From: Fibrobacterota bacterium
GTDB lineage: Bacteria; Fibrobacterota; Chitinivibrionia; Chitinivibrionales; Chitinispirillaceae
Reading direction: 5' to 3'
Assembly (NCBI GenBank): GCA_023436145.1
Contig: JAEZKP010000038.1
Coordinates: forward strand, 1-48,320
DNA length: 48,320 nt
Positions 25,601 through 34,113 of this stretch are shown piece by piece (position 1 is the stretch's first letter; each line of letters begins with the position of its first letter). The notes beneath the pieces are model-generated. The model had not been told where the DNA came from, searched no databases, and worked only from the letters and a program-made list of their open reading frames with translations. Made by a program: the position numbers and the translations under genes.

Positions 25601-28409
25601 TATCGAGGATACTTATGATCCCGAGACAAAAACATGGGGATATTATATACCTCTGCCCATGGGTCCGGCTGTAATGGAATCTGGAGCACGGTTCAGGATC
25701 GATGTTTCGATTTTAGCCAGAAGCCCATTCTACCCTTATAAGGATGCATGGACCAGTCCTTCTCTCAAGGAAATAACCGCTGCAGACTGGAGTTTCGGGC
25801 CTCATAGTAAAGCAGATGGAGACCCCTACGATTATGATGGTGTACCGGTAATGACAAAAGAGTCTGTGGATTCCGATAATTTCAAAACACCGATTAATTA
25901 CTACATTACTGTGTATCGCAAAGGTGAATACGTCTGGGGTTATTCTCCTTCCAAAAAAGAGCTGGAAACCAAGAAAACTCATTTCGAGCTTACTACACAG
26001 GTTACATCACCGATAAACAATCCTACTGCCGATTATTATTTGTACGAAGGAACTGCAAAGACCGTATCGGTAAGAGGATATGCAAAAGTTACTCCGGTTG
26101 ATGGAATGATAAATGATATCTGGGTTAATGGCGTTCGTCTACCGGATCCATCTTCTTATGTAAAATGGAACGATGCAAAACAGAATTATGACTTCACTGT
26201 TCCTGTTCCTGTTCGAAACGGACGGAATCAGGCAGATATTACCCTGTTTGCCGGACCATCGAGTGATTGTGAAGAGTGCTTTGGTTGTGCTGTTTCAAAT
26301 CACAGCTTTTACATTGAAGCACCCTTTATTCAGCAGTACCCATCGCAGTTGAGCCTTAAAAACGACAAGATGCAACCCTTAGGTGACACGGTTAAAATTG
26401 ACACTTCGGTTTTCCATATTATAGTAACCGACCGTAATGGTAATAGAAACGCCAAAGGGATTGATACACTCTATGTAAGTGTCATTAACCCTGAATTAGG
26501 TGATTCCATTAGAGTCATGCTTCTGGAGACAGGTGATTCCACAAACACATTTCAGACAGTAAGTACGATTTCTGTAGTCAGCCTGACTCCTTCCCAGAGC
26601 GGAAAAAATCAGATTTCGATGACTGGTGGGGACAAAGTATGGGTAAAATATATTGATCCTACCGATTCTACTGACAGCTCAGAAGCCTATATAATTAGTA
26701 AGGCTGATTTCCCGGTAGCTAAAAGGGGATGGATAAAGGATACGGATGGAGACGGGGCAGTTGACCAGATGGTGGTTGAGTATTCCATTAAAGTGAAAGA
26801 TCTCCCGGATTCATTGAGTCTGGCATTTCCCCTTGCCACTACGGTTCGAATATTGAAGCCATCATCAGATGAGTTTAAACTGTCTGATTCGACTCATTTG
26901 ACAATCAACCTTAAACCGGAGCTTATGGCTGGAGTTACTGGATTCCATTCTGCAGCTCAGAAACAGGGTAAATCCTATTTAACTCATCAGAATTCGGTGA
27001 AAACATCTACTTTTATTGTGGCAGACAGTGTGGGACCGGTACTTGTAGGTAATGCAGTGCTCTCTGAAAGGGTTGAAGAAGATACAGATGGGGATAAGAT
27101 CGATACTCTTGTGATACGGTTGTCTGAACTGGTTCACATGCAATTGATAGAGGGAGATAATCTGCTTTTACGCAAAGATGGAAAAGATTATCCTCTGGCA
27201 ATTCAGAGAGTTTTTAATGCGGTTCAAGATTCCTGTATCTTTACAGTGGTGGTAAAAGGAAAGGAGTCTATCGGTTTGGGAGATTCGATCGGGCTCAATT
27301 CAGAAGGTGTAATGACCGATTTTGCAGCTAACCATCCACATCCGAAAAACCCCAGAGTGCCTGTAAGTGTCAAAGCAGCAGCATCAAAACTGGATTTTGC
27401 TTATTATAAGGATACAGACCGGGATGGAACTATCGATCTGATAATTGCTGAATTTCTCAAGGAAGTACGTAAGGAGGATCTCAGTTTTTCATTCACCTGG
27501 AGAGGACAGTCGGAAAAAAGCCCCGATGCAGATTTGCTTGATTATGCAGATGAATCGAAAAAGAAGATTGCAATTGATATTTCCGGTCTAATTAAAGATA
27601 CTGTTACCGGGGGTGTAATGCGTTTGACCGTAAAGCATGCGGATTTTCCGACCAGCAGCATGAGTTGCGATGTCAAGGATAGTGCCGCACCTGTTATTAT
27701 TTTTGCTGAATTTGTTTCAGCAGAGGATACAACAGATGGTAAGCCGGATACTTTGACGGTTTATTTTTCAGAAGATGTATCTGATATTGATGATGATGAG
27801 CCATTTAAGCTCTACAATATAGAAACCGGAAAACAATATTCATTTACTATTAATACACCTGGGAACAATATGGGTAGCACTCACAGGTTCACCGTAAAAT
27901 CCATAAATGGTATTGAATTTCCGGGAGACAAGGACTCTATCTGGATAAACGGTGATGCATCTGTTTCTGATGAATATGGAAACCGGGTTACTACATCCGA
28001 TAACCGTCATGCTCCTTTGAAAGTCAAACCTGCTGATTTCACTATCGTAGTTGACAAAGGACCTAATCCACTGGTGATAAATAAATCTGTTTTCCAGGAT
28101 GACGGTTCGATTCCTAAAGAGATAAACGGAAAACCCGGAATAGTAGTAAGAGTAAAAGCAATAGCCAAAGTGGTTACCCGGGTTAAAATGCATGGTAATA
28201 TTGAGATTTATGATGCTTTAGGAAATCTGGTCTTCAAGGATGAGTCAAGGAAGTCCCGCAATTCATCATCGAATATCTACTTTTTCTGGAATGGTATGAA
28301 CCGTAAGGGCAAATATGTGGCTGAAGGTACTTATCATGCGATATTGCGGGTATACAGAGAAGATGGCCAGAAATCAATTTCGAAGTTTAATATAGGTGTA
28401 AAGAGATAA
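22668..28409 (+). CDS. Giant secreted GH9 cellulase with FN3, repeated Ig-like and FlgD-like C-terminal domains
   Basis: 1913 residues with a signal peptide ending near SLSAQ. An N-terminal CelD_N-like Ig domain (about 45-165) precedes the GH9 (alpha/alpha)6 domain (about 170-670). Catalytic features are GGWHDCGDH (Asp205 and Asp208), the HPHHRAANP loop and the general-acid motif HSETGIDGT (Glu657). Two FN3-like modules follow (about 685-780, 787-870). A long beta-rich tail contains four Ig-like repeats each opening with an Asp-rich turn near residues 1357 (DTDGDG), 1472 (DTDGDK), 1582 (DTDRDG) and 1687 (TTDGKPD), spaced 105-115 residues. The end (about 1810-1912) resembles a FlgD Ig-like domain, as in secreted proteins of Por-type systems. 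Single-gene transcription unit with a strong terminator. An endo- or processive cellulase acting on cellulose outside the cell is likely. Confidence 0.9.
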   Translation: MKILNVVCLIAVLGTSLSAQLVTDPLPYAPIANPLPDTMDQLYRDSINLKISPIRINQAGFRPQDKKFFYYVGSAQSSFTVVDEDGKSVGSGSLRSTGKTTSSKLKIRASNNATLVSGGDTRYTMESKEFSGTIHEGEIPDLPPGKYRVVVKSDTSHPFVIDEKVYSWVRDALLKFYGVNRCGDSQSWFHPACHLKDAVTGGWHDCGDHLKEGATMSYTAAVLGLAAAAFPDRDADVYSANHGITQITDGIPDILYEAKHGADFVLQSYDKAGGDVGKMVTSMGGFGNVGCGDDHSWWGRPEFQDKMPNDRGGPPRCARSEPTTDYLGKYCANLAFVSKLMRPYDESYADRCLKAAKDIYKFTTPKMDRTNTPAYNGETNVSDDAAFGCLALLWATGERKYLEELCYDKTIGKLAKEEQQYPKLFNGGWFTYYDPIFYHASANTDWASDQAHVLWGFFKLILSDDTLCEDLNITENEQLKLIEKTVYNLAANLGSVGLGDQMIQLPENGFWVPPIIKYELPWFTMHTQMEWVWNRYQAGNITEMFYYYDIASKIQDIELPNTPASTDWKAEEVKTILVRMLDYMLGVNPWDISMVYGVGDKNFNHPHHRAANPEGKNVPGAFYQYIPPVGALQGGYKPSASGSNLYSEHFDDWMHSETGIDGTTNIFMPVLGLAKQDTIGPPDGSVRIMYVGCDKAIIDIRQSKHGDAQVKYGKGESTDKTVSSDSSGVIHRITLNGLDEGTMYSFYVIVKDKFGRQSTLKNINEERQKVNFTFTTAQNCPTNADIQNVKVCRVTHDSAEIFWYTPNGEFDSKVVFGEQIPPVTVQDGDVSGHPAKFHYVKIGGLKEKTKYYFYVESGESRDDNNGQYYSFTTPVEHVDFDVRAVRYVWEGMPTLGLNIMNQDIKSYDSLELRIYVRGPETYTLKAGTFSRTTDTVVKFEDHVMFRVDIGIKYRSDGYQDKHFKTDLDKYVQGARPVRIEDTYDPETKTWGYYIPLPMGPAVMESGARFRIDVSILARSPFYPYKDAWTSPSLKEITAADWSFGPHSKADGDPYDYDGVPVMTKESVDSDNFKTPINYYITVYRKGEYVWGYSPSKKELETKKTHFELTTQVTSPINNPTADYYLYEGTAKTVSVRGYAKVTPVDGMINDIWVNGVRLPDPSSYVKWNDAKQNYDFTVPVPVRNGRNQADITLFAGPSSDCEECFGCAVSNHSFYIEAPFIQQYPSQLSLKNDKMQPLGDTVKIDTSVFHIIVTDRNGNRNAKGIDTLYVSVINPELGDSIRVMLLETGDSTNTFQTVSTISVVSLTPSQSGKNQISMTGGDKVWVKYIDPTDSTDSSEAYIISKADFPVAKRGWIKDTDGDGAVDQMVVEYSIKVKDLPDSLSLAFPLATTVRILKPSSDEFKLSDSTHLTINLKPELMAGVTGFHSAAQKQGKSYLTHQNSVKTSTFIVADSVGPVLVGNAVLSERVEEDTDGDKIDTLVIRLSELVHMQLIEGDNLLLRKDGKDYPLAIQRVFNAVQDSCIFTVVVKGKESIGLGDSIGLNSEGVMTDFAANHPHPKNPRVPVSVKAAASKLDFAYYKDTDRDGTIDLIIAEFLKEVRKEDLSFSFTWRGQSEKSPDADLLDYADESKKKIAIDISGLIKDTVTGGVMRLTVKHADFPTSSMSCDVKDSAAPVIIFAEFVSAEDTTDGKPDTLTVYFSEDVSDIDDDEPFKLYNIETGKQYSFTINTPGNNMGSTHRFTVKSINGIEFPGDKDSIWINGDASVSDEYGNRVTTSDNRHAPLKVKPADFTIVVDKGPNPLVINKSVFQDDGSIPKEINGKPGIVVRVKAIAKVVTRVKMHGNIEIYDALGNLVFKDESRKSRNSSSNIYFFWNGMNRKGKYVAEGTYHAILRVYREDGQKSISKFNIGVKR

Positions 28410-28433
28410 AAGAGTTCCCATATCCCCGTACAG

Positions 28434-28479
28434 GCAGGTCCCTTTTCGGTTAGGTGGAAAAGGGACCTGCTTTTTTTTT
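28434..28479 (+). terminator. Strong Rho-independent terminator after the GH9 gene
   Basis: A perfect 14-bp stem (gcaggtcccttttc / gaaaagggacctgc) with a 9-base loop is followed by nine T residues. Confidence 0.95.
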
Positions 28480-28480
28480 A

Positions 28481-28535
28481 GGGACACTGGCTCACAAATG
28501 ACTTTTGGCAAGAAGTAAACAAGAAAAAGTGTCCC
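28481..28535. repeat. Imperfect inverted repeat with gggacact / agtgtccc ends
   Basis: Eight-base complementary arms at 28481-28488 and 28528-28535 enclose about 39 bases, directly after the GH9 terminator. The arms resemble those of REP-like extragenic elements. No second copy was seen in the window. The remaining 200 bases to the esterase gene hold no gene; a TATATTATAA stretch near 28692-28701 could be a -10 region. Confidence 0.35.
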
Positions 28536-28735
28536 CAATCTGAGTGTACACAAAATTTGTACTGAAAATTATTCCCAAGAAAACATCTGACAACAACATA
28601 AGTTATTGCAATTAAATCAGTTATACCATTCGCCTCTTCTGCAGACTTGATCTGCACAGGCCATTTTAAACCATTCTCTTCCCCAAATTGCTATATTATA
28701 ACTCGTTCAATCAATTTTATAAAAGGAGAGTAACA

Positions 28736-29770
28736 ATGAAAAACATAGCCGGTTCTTTAGTCACCATTATCACAGTATTGGGGTTAACTGCCCAGAATCT
28801 GTTTTCTGCTCCAAATGAAAATTTCAAGGTATTTCTCTGCTTTGGGCAGTCTAACATGAGTGGCGGTGCAGGAGTAGGTCCGGATGCAGAATCTCAAAAA
28901 TCTAATCCCCGGATAAAAGTACTTGCATTTGCCAATTGCAGCAATCCTCAACGTACTGCAAATGAGTGGGCCGATGCATTTGAACCTATGCATTGTGGAG
29001 ATGGGGTCAGTGCGATGGGACCCTCATACGAATTTGCCAAAGCCCTGATTGATTCTTTACCTGCAACCGATACAATTGGTCTTATTCCCTGCGGGTTATG
29101 GGGTGTGTCGATTGAAATGTTTATGAAAGGGAAGTCCAATACCTCAGGGAATAAGCCCAGCATGATTGGTAACAATGCCTGGGACTGGATGGTTACTAAA
29201 TGTAAAAAAGCTGTGGAAAGAGGAGTCTTTTCCGGTATAATACTTCATCAGGGAGAAGCTAACAGTGGTCAACAAGACTGGCCAAATAAGGTTAAATCTA
29301 TTTACGATGGATTGAAAAGTGAATTGAACCTGACACGTGATGTTCCTTTGGTTGCAGGGGAGCTATTAAATAGCAGTCATAATTCCATCGTAGCAAAAAT
29401 CCCTCAGACTCTTCCTTATGGTTATGTGGCATCATCATCTGGTCTTAGCGGAGGGGGAACGTATCCCAGTCTGCACTTCAACCAGGATGGTTACCGTAAG
29501 ATGGGTCAACGCATGGCTGTGCAGATGGCAAAGGGATTAAAAGACGCAGCTGAAACAAAAGTTAAGCCCCGTCAGCGTGTCATTACTAATACTTCCACCT
29601 CTAACATGCTGCAGAATGTGCAGATATATTCTCTAAACGGTAAATTTGTCTCAACCGAAACCAATCTGTCAACTGCACGTACTTCGGTAAAACCTGGGAG
29701 TATCTATATCGTTTCAAATAAGGCGACAGGTACAAACGCCAAACTGATGATTGTCCCCTCCGGCCGCTAA
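28736..29770 (+). CDS. Secreted SGNH-type carbohydrate acetylesterase (SASA/CE6-like) with C-terminal sorting-like domain
   Basis: I place the start at ATG 28736 (aaaggagag just upstream; MKNIAGSLVTIITVLGLTAQ signal), giving 344 residues. An upstream in-frame start at 28688 has no ribosome-binding site. The SASA/CE6 block I is FLCFGQSNMSGG with catalytic Ser39. HQGEANSG and SLHFNQDGYRKMGQR supply the other family blocks, including the C-terminal His. CE6 enzymes remove acetyl groups from xylan, and Fibrobacter is known for several. The last 55 residues (MLQNVQIYSLNGKFV...LMIVPSGR) look like a Por/T9SS-type C-terminal domain. Monocistronic; converges on the GH8 gene. Confidence 0.85.
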   Translation: MKNIAGSLVTIITVLGLTAQNLFSAPNENFKVFLCFGQSNMSGGAGVGPDAESQKSNPRIKVLAFANCSNPQRTANEWADAFEPMHCGDGVSAMGPSYEFAKALIDSLPATDTIGLIPCGLWGVSIEMFMKGKSNTSGNKPSMIGNNAWDWMVTKCKKAVERGVFSGIILHQGEANSGQQDWPNKVKSIYDGLKSELNLTRDVPLVAGELLNSSHNSIVAKIPQTLPYGYVASSSGLSGGGTYPSLHFNQDGYRKMGQRMAVQMAKGLKDAAETKVKPRQRVITNTSTSNMLQNVQIYSLNGKFVSTETNLSTARTSVKPGSIYIVSNKATGTNAKLMIVPSGR

Positions 29771-30145
29771 ACACTTGTCAGTATGTTTCGGGCAAACCCT
29801 TTTAGAGAAGTTAATAAACAGGAATGGAACAATTTAGCTCCGATCCTGTTTCTTTCCTCACCAATTCATTTGTATTAAAATACAGGTATTTTACATTGGA
29901 GCAGGTTTTGTATTTTTTTCCCTGATTTTTACAATCCACCCATAGAACAACCGCATTCAGATCGGTAAGCTTAACATTGTGTGTATGAAATCCGGAATAT
30001 TTTCTCCGGATGGGCAACTGGTTGGCTGTTTGGTGGGGCAATATTCCAGCCAAAATGGTGATTCAATAAATCTATAGACAGATGGTGTAATGTTTACCAG
30101 GTAGGCATAGACACAAAAAATGTCTATGCCCAAATGTTTATCAAA
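29771..30145. other. Convergent intergenic region between esterase and GH8 genes
   Basis: No supported gene. A minus-strand open frame at 29811-30053 (80 codons) has no ribosome-binding site or recognisable domain. The only structure seen is the hairpin at 30105-30130. Confidence 0.5.
30105..30130. terminator. Hairpin between convergent genes, possible terminator
   Basis: A perfect 10-bp stem ggcatagaca / tgtctatgcc with loop caaaaa. There is no real T-tract on either side, so termination is uncertain. It lies 15 bases beyond the GH8 stop codon. Confidence 0.45.
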
Positions 30146-31552
30146 TTATCTTACAACAGATATCTGTTTGCAAAGCTCATTTCCCTGAATTTGCATTTTA
30201 AAAACATAGGTGCCTGGTACCAGCGATGGCAAGGAAATGGAATGACTTCCTTTGGTAAGAAAAAGGTTAGCTGCAGTTCTCAGAAATTGTCCGTTAATGT
30301 TATATACAGAGATGTTGACATTTCCTGCATATGGAGTTGTGATGTGGAGTTTCTGATTGGATGACAGGTTAAGATGTAAAGATTGCCGGTTGTGAGCGGA
30401 CTGTAGAGATCCTTCCGGTTTAATATTTGTTGCACTCCAGAAATCAGGCATGTTTCCCGAAAGGTAGAGAAGTGTAATTATCTTAAGTGAAATCTGATAG
30501 TATTTGTCTTCCTTGATGGTCGAGAGGTGGTTGAAGCAATTATCCACCCAGGTCTGGTGAGTGGGATCAACCATTCCAGCACAGCCGAAAGGACCCACAA
30601 AGCTGGAGTTGTTGTATTGGCTTGTTTCTGTGCCGTCAAGTTTATATCCATCCACTATTTCTTCCGGATCGTTTGCTGTTTTCGATGAAATCCATGATGC
30701 AATTTTGCTGCAGGTCTGTTTTGCAGCTGAATGTCCGTACCAGGAATAAGCCCAGGCCAGTCGCCATGGTGTACGGGTGGCATCGTAAGTGTAATTTCCC
30801 CTGTTGTTATCGAATTGAGAAGATGAAGGATTTCCTTGTTCGCTACACCAGTTTGGTACCAGGCCGGTTGTTGCATTCTGAGCTTTACTGATAAGACTAT
30901 AGGAATTATTAATCACTTTTTCCCAATCATAGTCGCTGGCATGCTTAAAAAGTTCGAGAGCAGCTGTACTAAAGTAGGAGATGTTTTTTTCTGAGTCCCA
31001 GGAGTCTCCAGGTTTAAGGTAGCCACTTAAATTGACCTCTTCTTTGGCGATTTTGGCGATTAATTCTTTGGCATCTTTTAAATACTTCTCATCACCCCAT
31101 TGCTTATAGGCCTGCATCAAACTGACAGCAACATCCAGTTCTGCATCGGTGGCTGAATTTTTTCCATCATTGGTGGCTTGGGAAAAACCGCTTATTTTCC
31201 AGTTCATTAGGCCTTTGGTGTCTAAAAAATTGTTGTAATAGGCCCATAATTTATCGAATTTAGCCTGGGTGTTGTTTTGGGAATTATCCATATAAACCAA
31301 TATAAGCATCCCATAGCCGATTCCTTCGCTCACGGTATTTTGCAGATTATCGTGTTTAATTCTGGCCAGATTATTCTGTTCTTCATAGAGTTCCATAAAT
31401 TCCTCATAGGCTTCCTGTACCTTATTTGCATCTACCGAAGAGGGTAGAATACCAAAGGGGTATTTTGCATTTTGAGGAAAAGGGAATTTAGCAGCAGCAT
31501 GGATAGTTAGCGGGAAGAATGCTAAAGCGATTAAACAGAGGAGTTGCTTCAT
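30146..31552 (-). CDS. Secreted GH8 endoglucanase/xylanase with C-terminal sorting-like domain
   Basis: 468 residues. The signal MKQLLCLIALAFFPLTIHAAA is followed by the GH8 (alpha/alpha)6 domain (about 22-375). The proton donor is Glu76 in TVSEGIGYGML. The family signature appears as ATDAELDVAVSL with Asp136 and Asp140; the usual ADxD is here AELD. GH8 enzymes hydrolyse beta-1,4-glucan, xylan or chitosan; the CAZyme setting favours cellulose or xylan. After a short Ser-rich linker, residues about 395-468 form a Por/T9SS-like domain (VNISVYNINGQFLRT ... LVPGTYVFKMQ ... QISVVR). The start is supported by gaaagg upstream. Monocistronic; divergent from the methyltransferase gene. Confidence 0.9.
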   Translation of the reverse strand: MKQLLCLIALAFFPLTIHAAAKFPFPQNAKYPFGILPSSVDANKVQEAYEEFMELYEEQNNLARIKHDNLQNTVSEGIGYGMLILVYMDNSQNNTQAKFDKLWAYYNNFLDTKGLMNWKISGFSQATNDGKNSATDAELDVAVSLMQAYKQWGDEKYLKDAKELIAKIAKEEVNLSGYLKPGDSWDSEKNISYFSTAALELFKHASDYDWEKVINNSYSLISKAQNATTGLVPNWCSEQGNPSSSQFDNNRGNYTYDATRTPWRLAWAYSWYGHSAAKQTCSKIASWISSKTANDPEEIVDGYKLDGTETSQYNNSSFVGPFGCAGMVDPTHQTWVDNCFNHLSTIKEDKYYQISLKIITLLYLSGNMPDFWSATNIKPEGSLQSAHNRQSLHLNLSSNQKLHITTPYAGNVNISVYNINGQFLRTAANLFLTKGSHSISLPSLVPGTYVFKMQIQGNELCKQISVVR

Positions 31553-31677
31553 GGATAGACCTTTCTGATCGGTGTTTAATTCGGTAAAAGGTTAGTAGTA
31601 TCGAAAACGGCTTTCGTTCAAAGAGATGGTGCTGGTTTTGATGGTTAAATATTGGTAAGAAACACCTTACCCCACAT

Positions 31678-31708
31678 TGATCCGAAAAATTTAGCTGATT
31701 TTTATATT
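31678..31708 (+). promoter_or_regulatory. Candidate promoter of the methyltransferase gene
   Basis: TTGATC (31678-31683) and TATATT (31703-31708) lie 19 bases apart, 20 bases before the ATG. The spacing is slightly long, so the call is weak. Confidence 0.3.
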
Positions 31709-31727
31709 CTCGACCAGGAAGTGAAAA

Positions 31728-32657
31728 ATGTATAGATACTACCTTACAGGTCTTACCCTGAAATTATTCTCCTGTTGTGGATTTTCGAAAAGTGTATACC
31801 GTATTATCGGCAATAGCATAGGAGCAAAGAGAAGAGCTGAAGGGCTTTTGCCTTATTATTATGTAGTACGTGTGAAGCGCCTGGTGGATTCAATAGCAAA
31901 GTATAATTTATTTAAAAATGGGGGAAAGATACTGGAAATGGGTACGGGATGGATGCATTGGGAGGCTTTGACTGCACGTCTTTTTTTTGACTTCGAAGCT
32001 ACACTATTTGATGTCTGGGATAACAGGCAACTCTCCGCATTAAAAAACTTTCTCAGGCAACTGGAGCCGGTTTTAGAGGAATTCAATGTAAGTGATGCCA
32101 AAAGGGGACAGGCTTACCGATTAATGAAGAGGATTGCCTTGGTGGAGAGCTTTGACAAACTTTATGAGTTGCTAGGATTTACTTATGTCGTTGATCCTTC
32201 TGGTATTCCCAATAAATTTGAACACAACAGTTTTGATGCTATCATCAGTGCCGGAGTACTGGAACATGTGAAAAAAGAAGATTTACCCCAGATGCTTTCA
32301 AGTATCAGAAATATTTTAAAACCTGATGGCTACTCTATTCATAGCATTAATCTTAGAGATCATCTGCAGCCCTACTCCAGAATGGTTTCCAGTAAACAAT
32401 ACCTCAAATATTCAGAAGAGCATTGGAAACGATGGCTGGATAATGAGGTGCAGTATGTTAACAGAATTCAGCAACCTCAATGGATTGACTCATTTGAAAA
32501 TGCCGGATTTTTAAAGGTGGAAGAAGAATGTGAAAGGGAAAAGCTTCTTCCCCGGCCTGTATCTGTAAGTTTCAGCTCATGTCCACGATCGGCACTGGAA
32601 ATAACCTGGCTGAGGTTGGTTCATACCAAAGGTGAGTTGACAGAAATAAATCAATAA
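31728..32657 (+). CDS. Class I SAM-dependent methyltransferase
   Basis: 309 residues, apparently cytoplasmic; the start is supported by aggaag upstream. The Rossmann-type SAM motif I is ILEMGTGWMHWE (about residues 67-78). An acidic strand end is at ATLFDVWD. The motif IV/post-I region is FDAIISAGVLEHVKKEDL, followed by LKPDGYSIHSINLRDH, a pattern of Methyltransf_11/23-like enzymes. The substrate cannot be told. It is the only clearly non-CAZyme metabolic gene in the 28-37 kb cluster; it could modify a surface glycan or a small molecule. Single gene, ending at a bidirectional hairpin. Confidence 0.8.
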   Translation: MYRYYLTGLTLKLFSCCGFSKSVYRIIGNSIGAKRRAEGLLPYYYVVRVKRLVDSIAKYNLFKNGGKILEMGTGWMHWEALTARLFFDFEATLFDVWDNRQLSALKNFLRQLEPVLEEFNVSDAKRGQAYRLMKRIALVESFDKLYELLGFTYVVDPSGIPNKFEHNSFDAIISAGVLEHVKKEDLPQMLSSIRNILKPDGYSIHSINLRDHLQPYSRMVSSKQYLKYSEEHWKRWLDNEVQYVNRIQQPQWIDSFENAGFLKVEEECEREKLLPRPVSVSFSSCPRSALEITWLRLVHTKGELTEINQ

Positions 32658-32660
32658 TAA

Positions 32661-32693
32661 ATTAAGGGCATTATCTGTAATAATGCCCTTAAT
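32661..32693. terminator. Bidirectional terminator-like hairpin between convergent genes
   Basis: A perfect 13-bp stem attaagggcatta / taatgcccttaat with a 7-base loop. It is A/T-rich on both outer sides and could serve both the methyltransferase gene and the beta-helix gene. Confidence 0.7.
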
Positions 32694-32730
32694 TCAATAA
32701 ATGCAGTCTTTTTACGGTTTGCAGAGATTC

Positions 32731-34113
32731 TTATCTGGTTATAAGCAGTGGTTTTTTCATTTCCACTGAGCCTGACTGCAGCTGTATTGTATAAATACCG
32801 CTTGCCAGAGTGTTAATCTGATCGTTAAGTCCCAGTCGGAATTGCCCGCTTGAGGATGTTTTACTGGAAATTTCTCTGACCAGTTTACCTTGTGCATCAA
32901 AAAGTCTGACTTTCAGATTCTGATTTGAAAATTCAGAGGAGAGCTGACCTTCAATCACTCTGCTTTTGTTATCATAGTTTATGTGTCCGCTGTTGCTGGC
33001 TAGGTGCTCTTGACGTAAAGCGGCTATGTTGGTTGCTCCTCCAGTAGTAGTCTGAGTAAGTGGATGAGGATAGGTATAGGGAACATATCCTGGCATTTCC
33101 TTTAAAAAGTAATCTCTATCCAGTTTGATTATATTGGGATGGCGATTGCGTATTTCGAAACTTTTACCGTTATAGGTGTTGTTCCACAGGTAAAGTTGTC
33201 TGATCTGGTCCACACAGGGGTATTTACAGTTGCCATCGCCCTCATCGCTTTCATGTAAAATTTGAATGGGGTAGGAATAACTGCCTGAAAACTGGTTATC
33301 GAAGATGACTCCGTCTCCACCGCGCATATTCATGCAAACCCATCGTCTCACTGATTTAAAGGTGTTTCCATAAACTTCATAACCACGGCTTCCTCTGGGC
33401 CAGTAAAATTTATTCCCATGTGCATCAACTGCGCTTGATGACAGATTACCGTCATCACATTCATTGTATCGGAAAACGTATCGTGAGCCATTATTGGAGG
33501 CGATGTGATGATGCATGTTTGAGCTGGCGATATTTTCCTGCTTGAAGTAATTGTCTTCTACATAAACTGCATCAGCAGAACCCAGTTCCAGTTTTCTTTG
33601 CCATCCCTTGTCCCCGTCGCCAAAGATGACCACAGCGGTTAAATTGTTATCAATAAAAATGTTGTGATCAATAACACCTCTGGTGTTACCATGAATCTCG
33701 ATTGCCCGGTCCATACATTTTTTGAAGGTGTTGTCATAAATTCTGAAATCCTGACAGTTATTAGTCAATTTAATTCCCGGGCTCATGCTTGGAGATAAGC
33801 CGATAATAGTCAGCCCGGTTATGACGACCTGACCACCGTTTGAACAATCGACCGTAAACATCCAGCTTCCCCCTGAGGATGTACGTCGCAGAGTAGTTTT
33901 GTCTCTCCCTGCGCCCATAATGGTGATGCCTGCTTTGAGGGTTGCACCACCATTAAATACAAAGTTTCCGGCTGGGATAAAAACTGTATCACCGGATTTG
34001 GCCAAATTGATGGCAGCCTGTACATCATCTCTGGAGCCGGTTTTAGCCTGGTGGGTTAATGCATTACTTATGGAAAAGGTTAAAAAAAGAGCAATAGTTA
34101 TTAATCGCAACAT
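32731..34113 (-). CDS. Secreted right-handed parallel beta-helix protein (pectate-lyase-like fold) with C-terminal sorting-like domain
   Basis: 460 residues with a signal peptide (MLRLITIALFLTFSISNA). The start of the fold, DDVQAAINLAKSGDTVFIPAG, is typical of pectate-lyase-3/NosD-type beta helices. Repeated 'xxVxxNxFxx' coils follow (FRIYDNTFKKC, GVIDHNIFIDN, VYVEDNYFKQE, YEVYGNTFKSV, VIFDNQFSG). His- and Asp-rich sites (SSNMHHHIASNNGS, YNECDDGNLS) could bind substrate or calcium, but no PL-family catalytic signature can be assigned. The last 85 residues are Por/T9SS-like (LKVRLFDAQGKLVRE ... LASGIYTIQLQSG ... PLLITR). It may act on pectin or another acidic polysaccharide; the activity is unproven. 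Confidence 0.75.
   Translation of the reverse strand: MLRLITIALFLTFSISNALTHQAKTGSRDDVQAAINLAKSGDTVFIPAGNFVFNGGATLKAGITIMGAGRDKTTLRRTSSGGSWMFTVDCSNGGQVVITGLTIIGLSPSMSPGIKLTNNCQDFRIYDNTFKKCMDRAIEIHGNTRGVIDHNIFIDNNLTAVVIFGDGDKGWQRKLELGSADAVYVEDNYFKQENIASSNMHHHIASNNGSRYVFRYNECDDGNLSSSAVDAHGNKFYWPRGSRGYEVYGNTFKSVRRWVCMNMRGGDGVIFDNQFSGSYSYPIQILHESDEGDGNCKYPCVDQIRQLYLWNNTYNGKSFEIRNRHPNIIKLDRDYFLKEMPGYVPYTYPHPLTQTTTGGATNIAALRQEHLASNSGHINYDNKSRVIEGQLSSEFSNQNLKVRLFDAQGKLVREISSKTSSSGQFRLGLNDQINTLASGIYTIQLQSGSVEMKKPLLITR

Noticed and set aside
29811..30053. 80-codon minus-strand open frame
   Set aside because: No ribosome-binding site, no domain or signal, and atypical composition; listed as intergenic.
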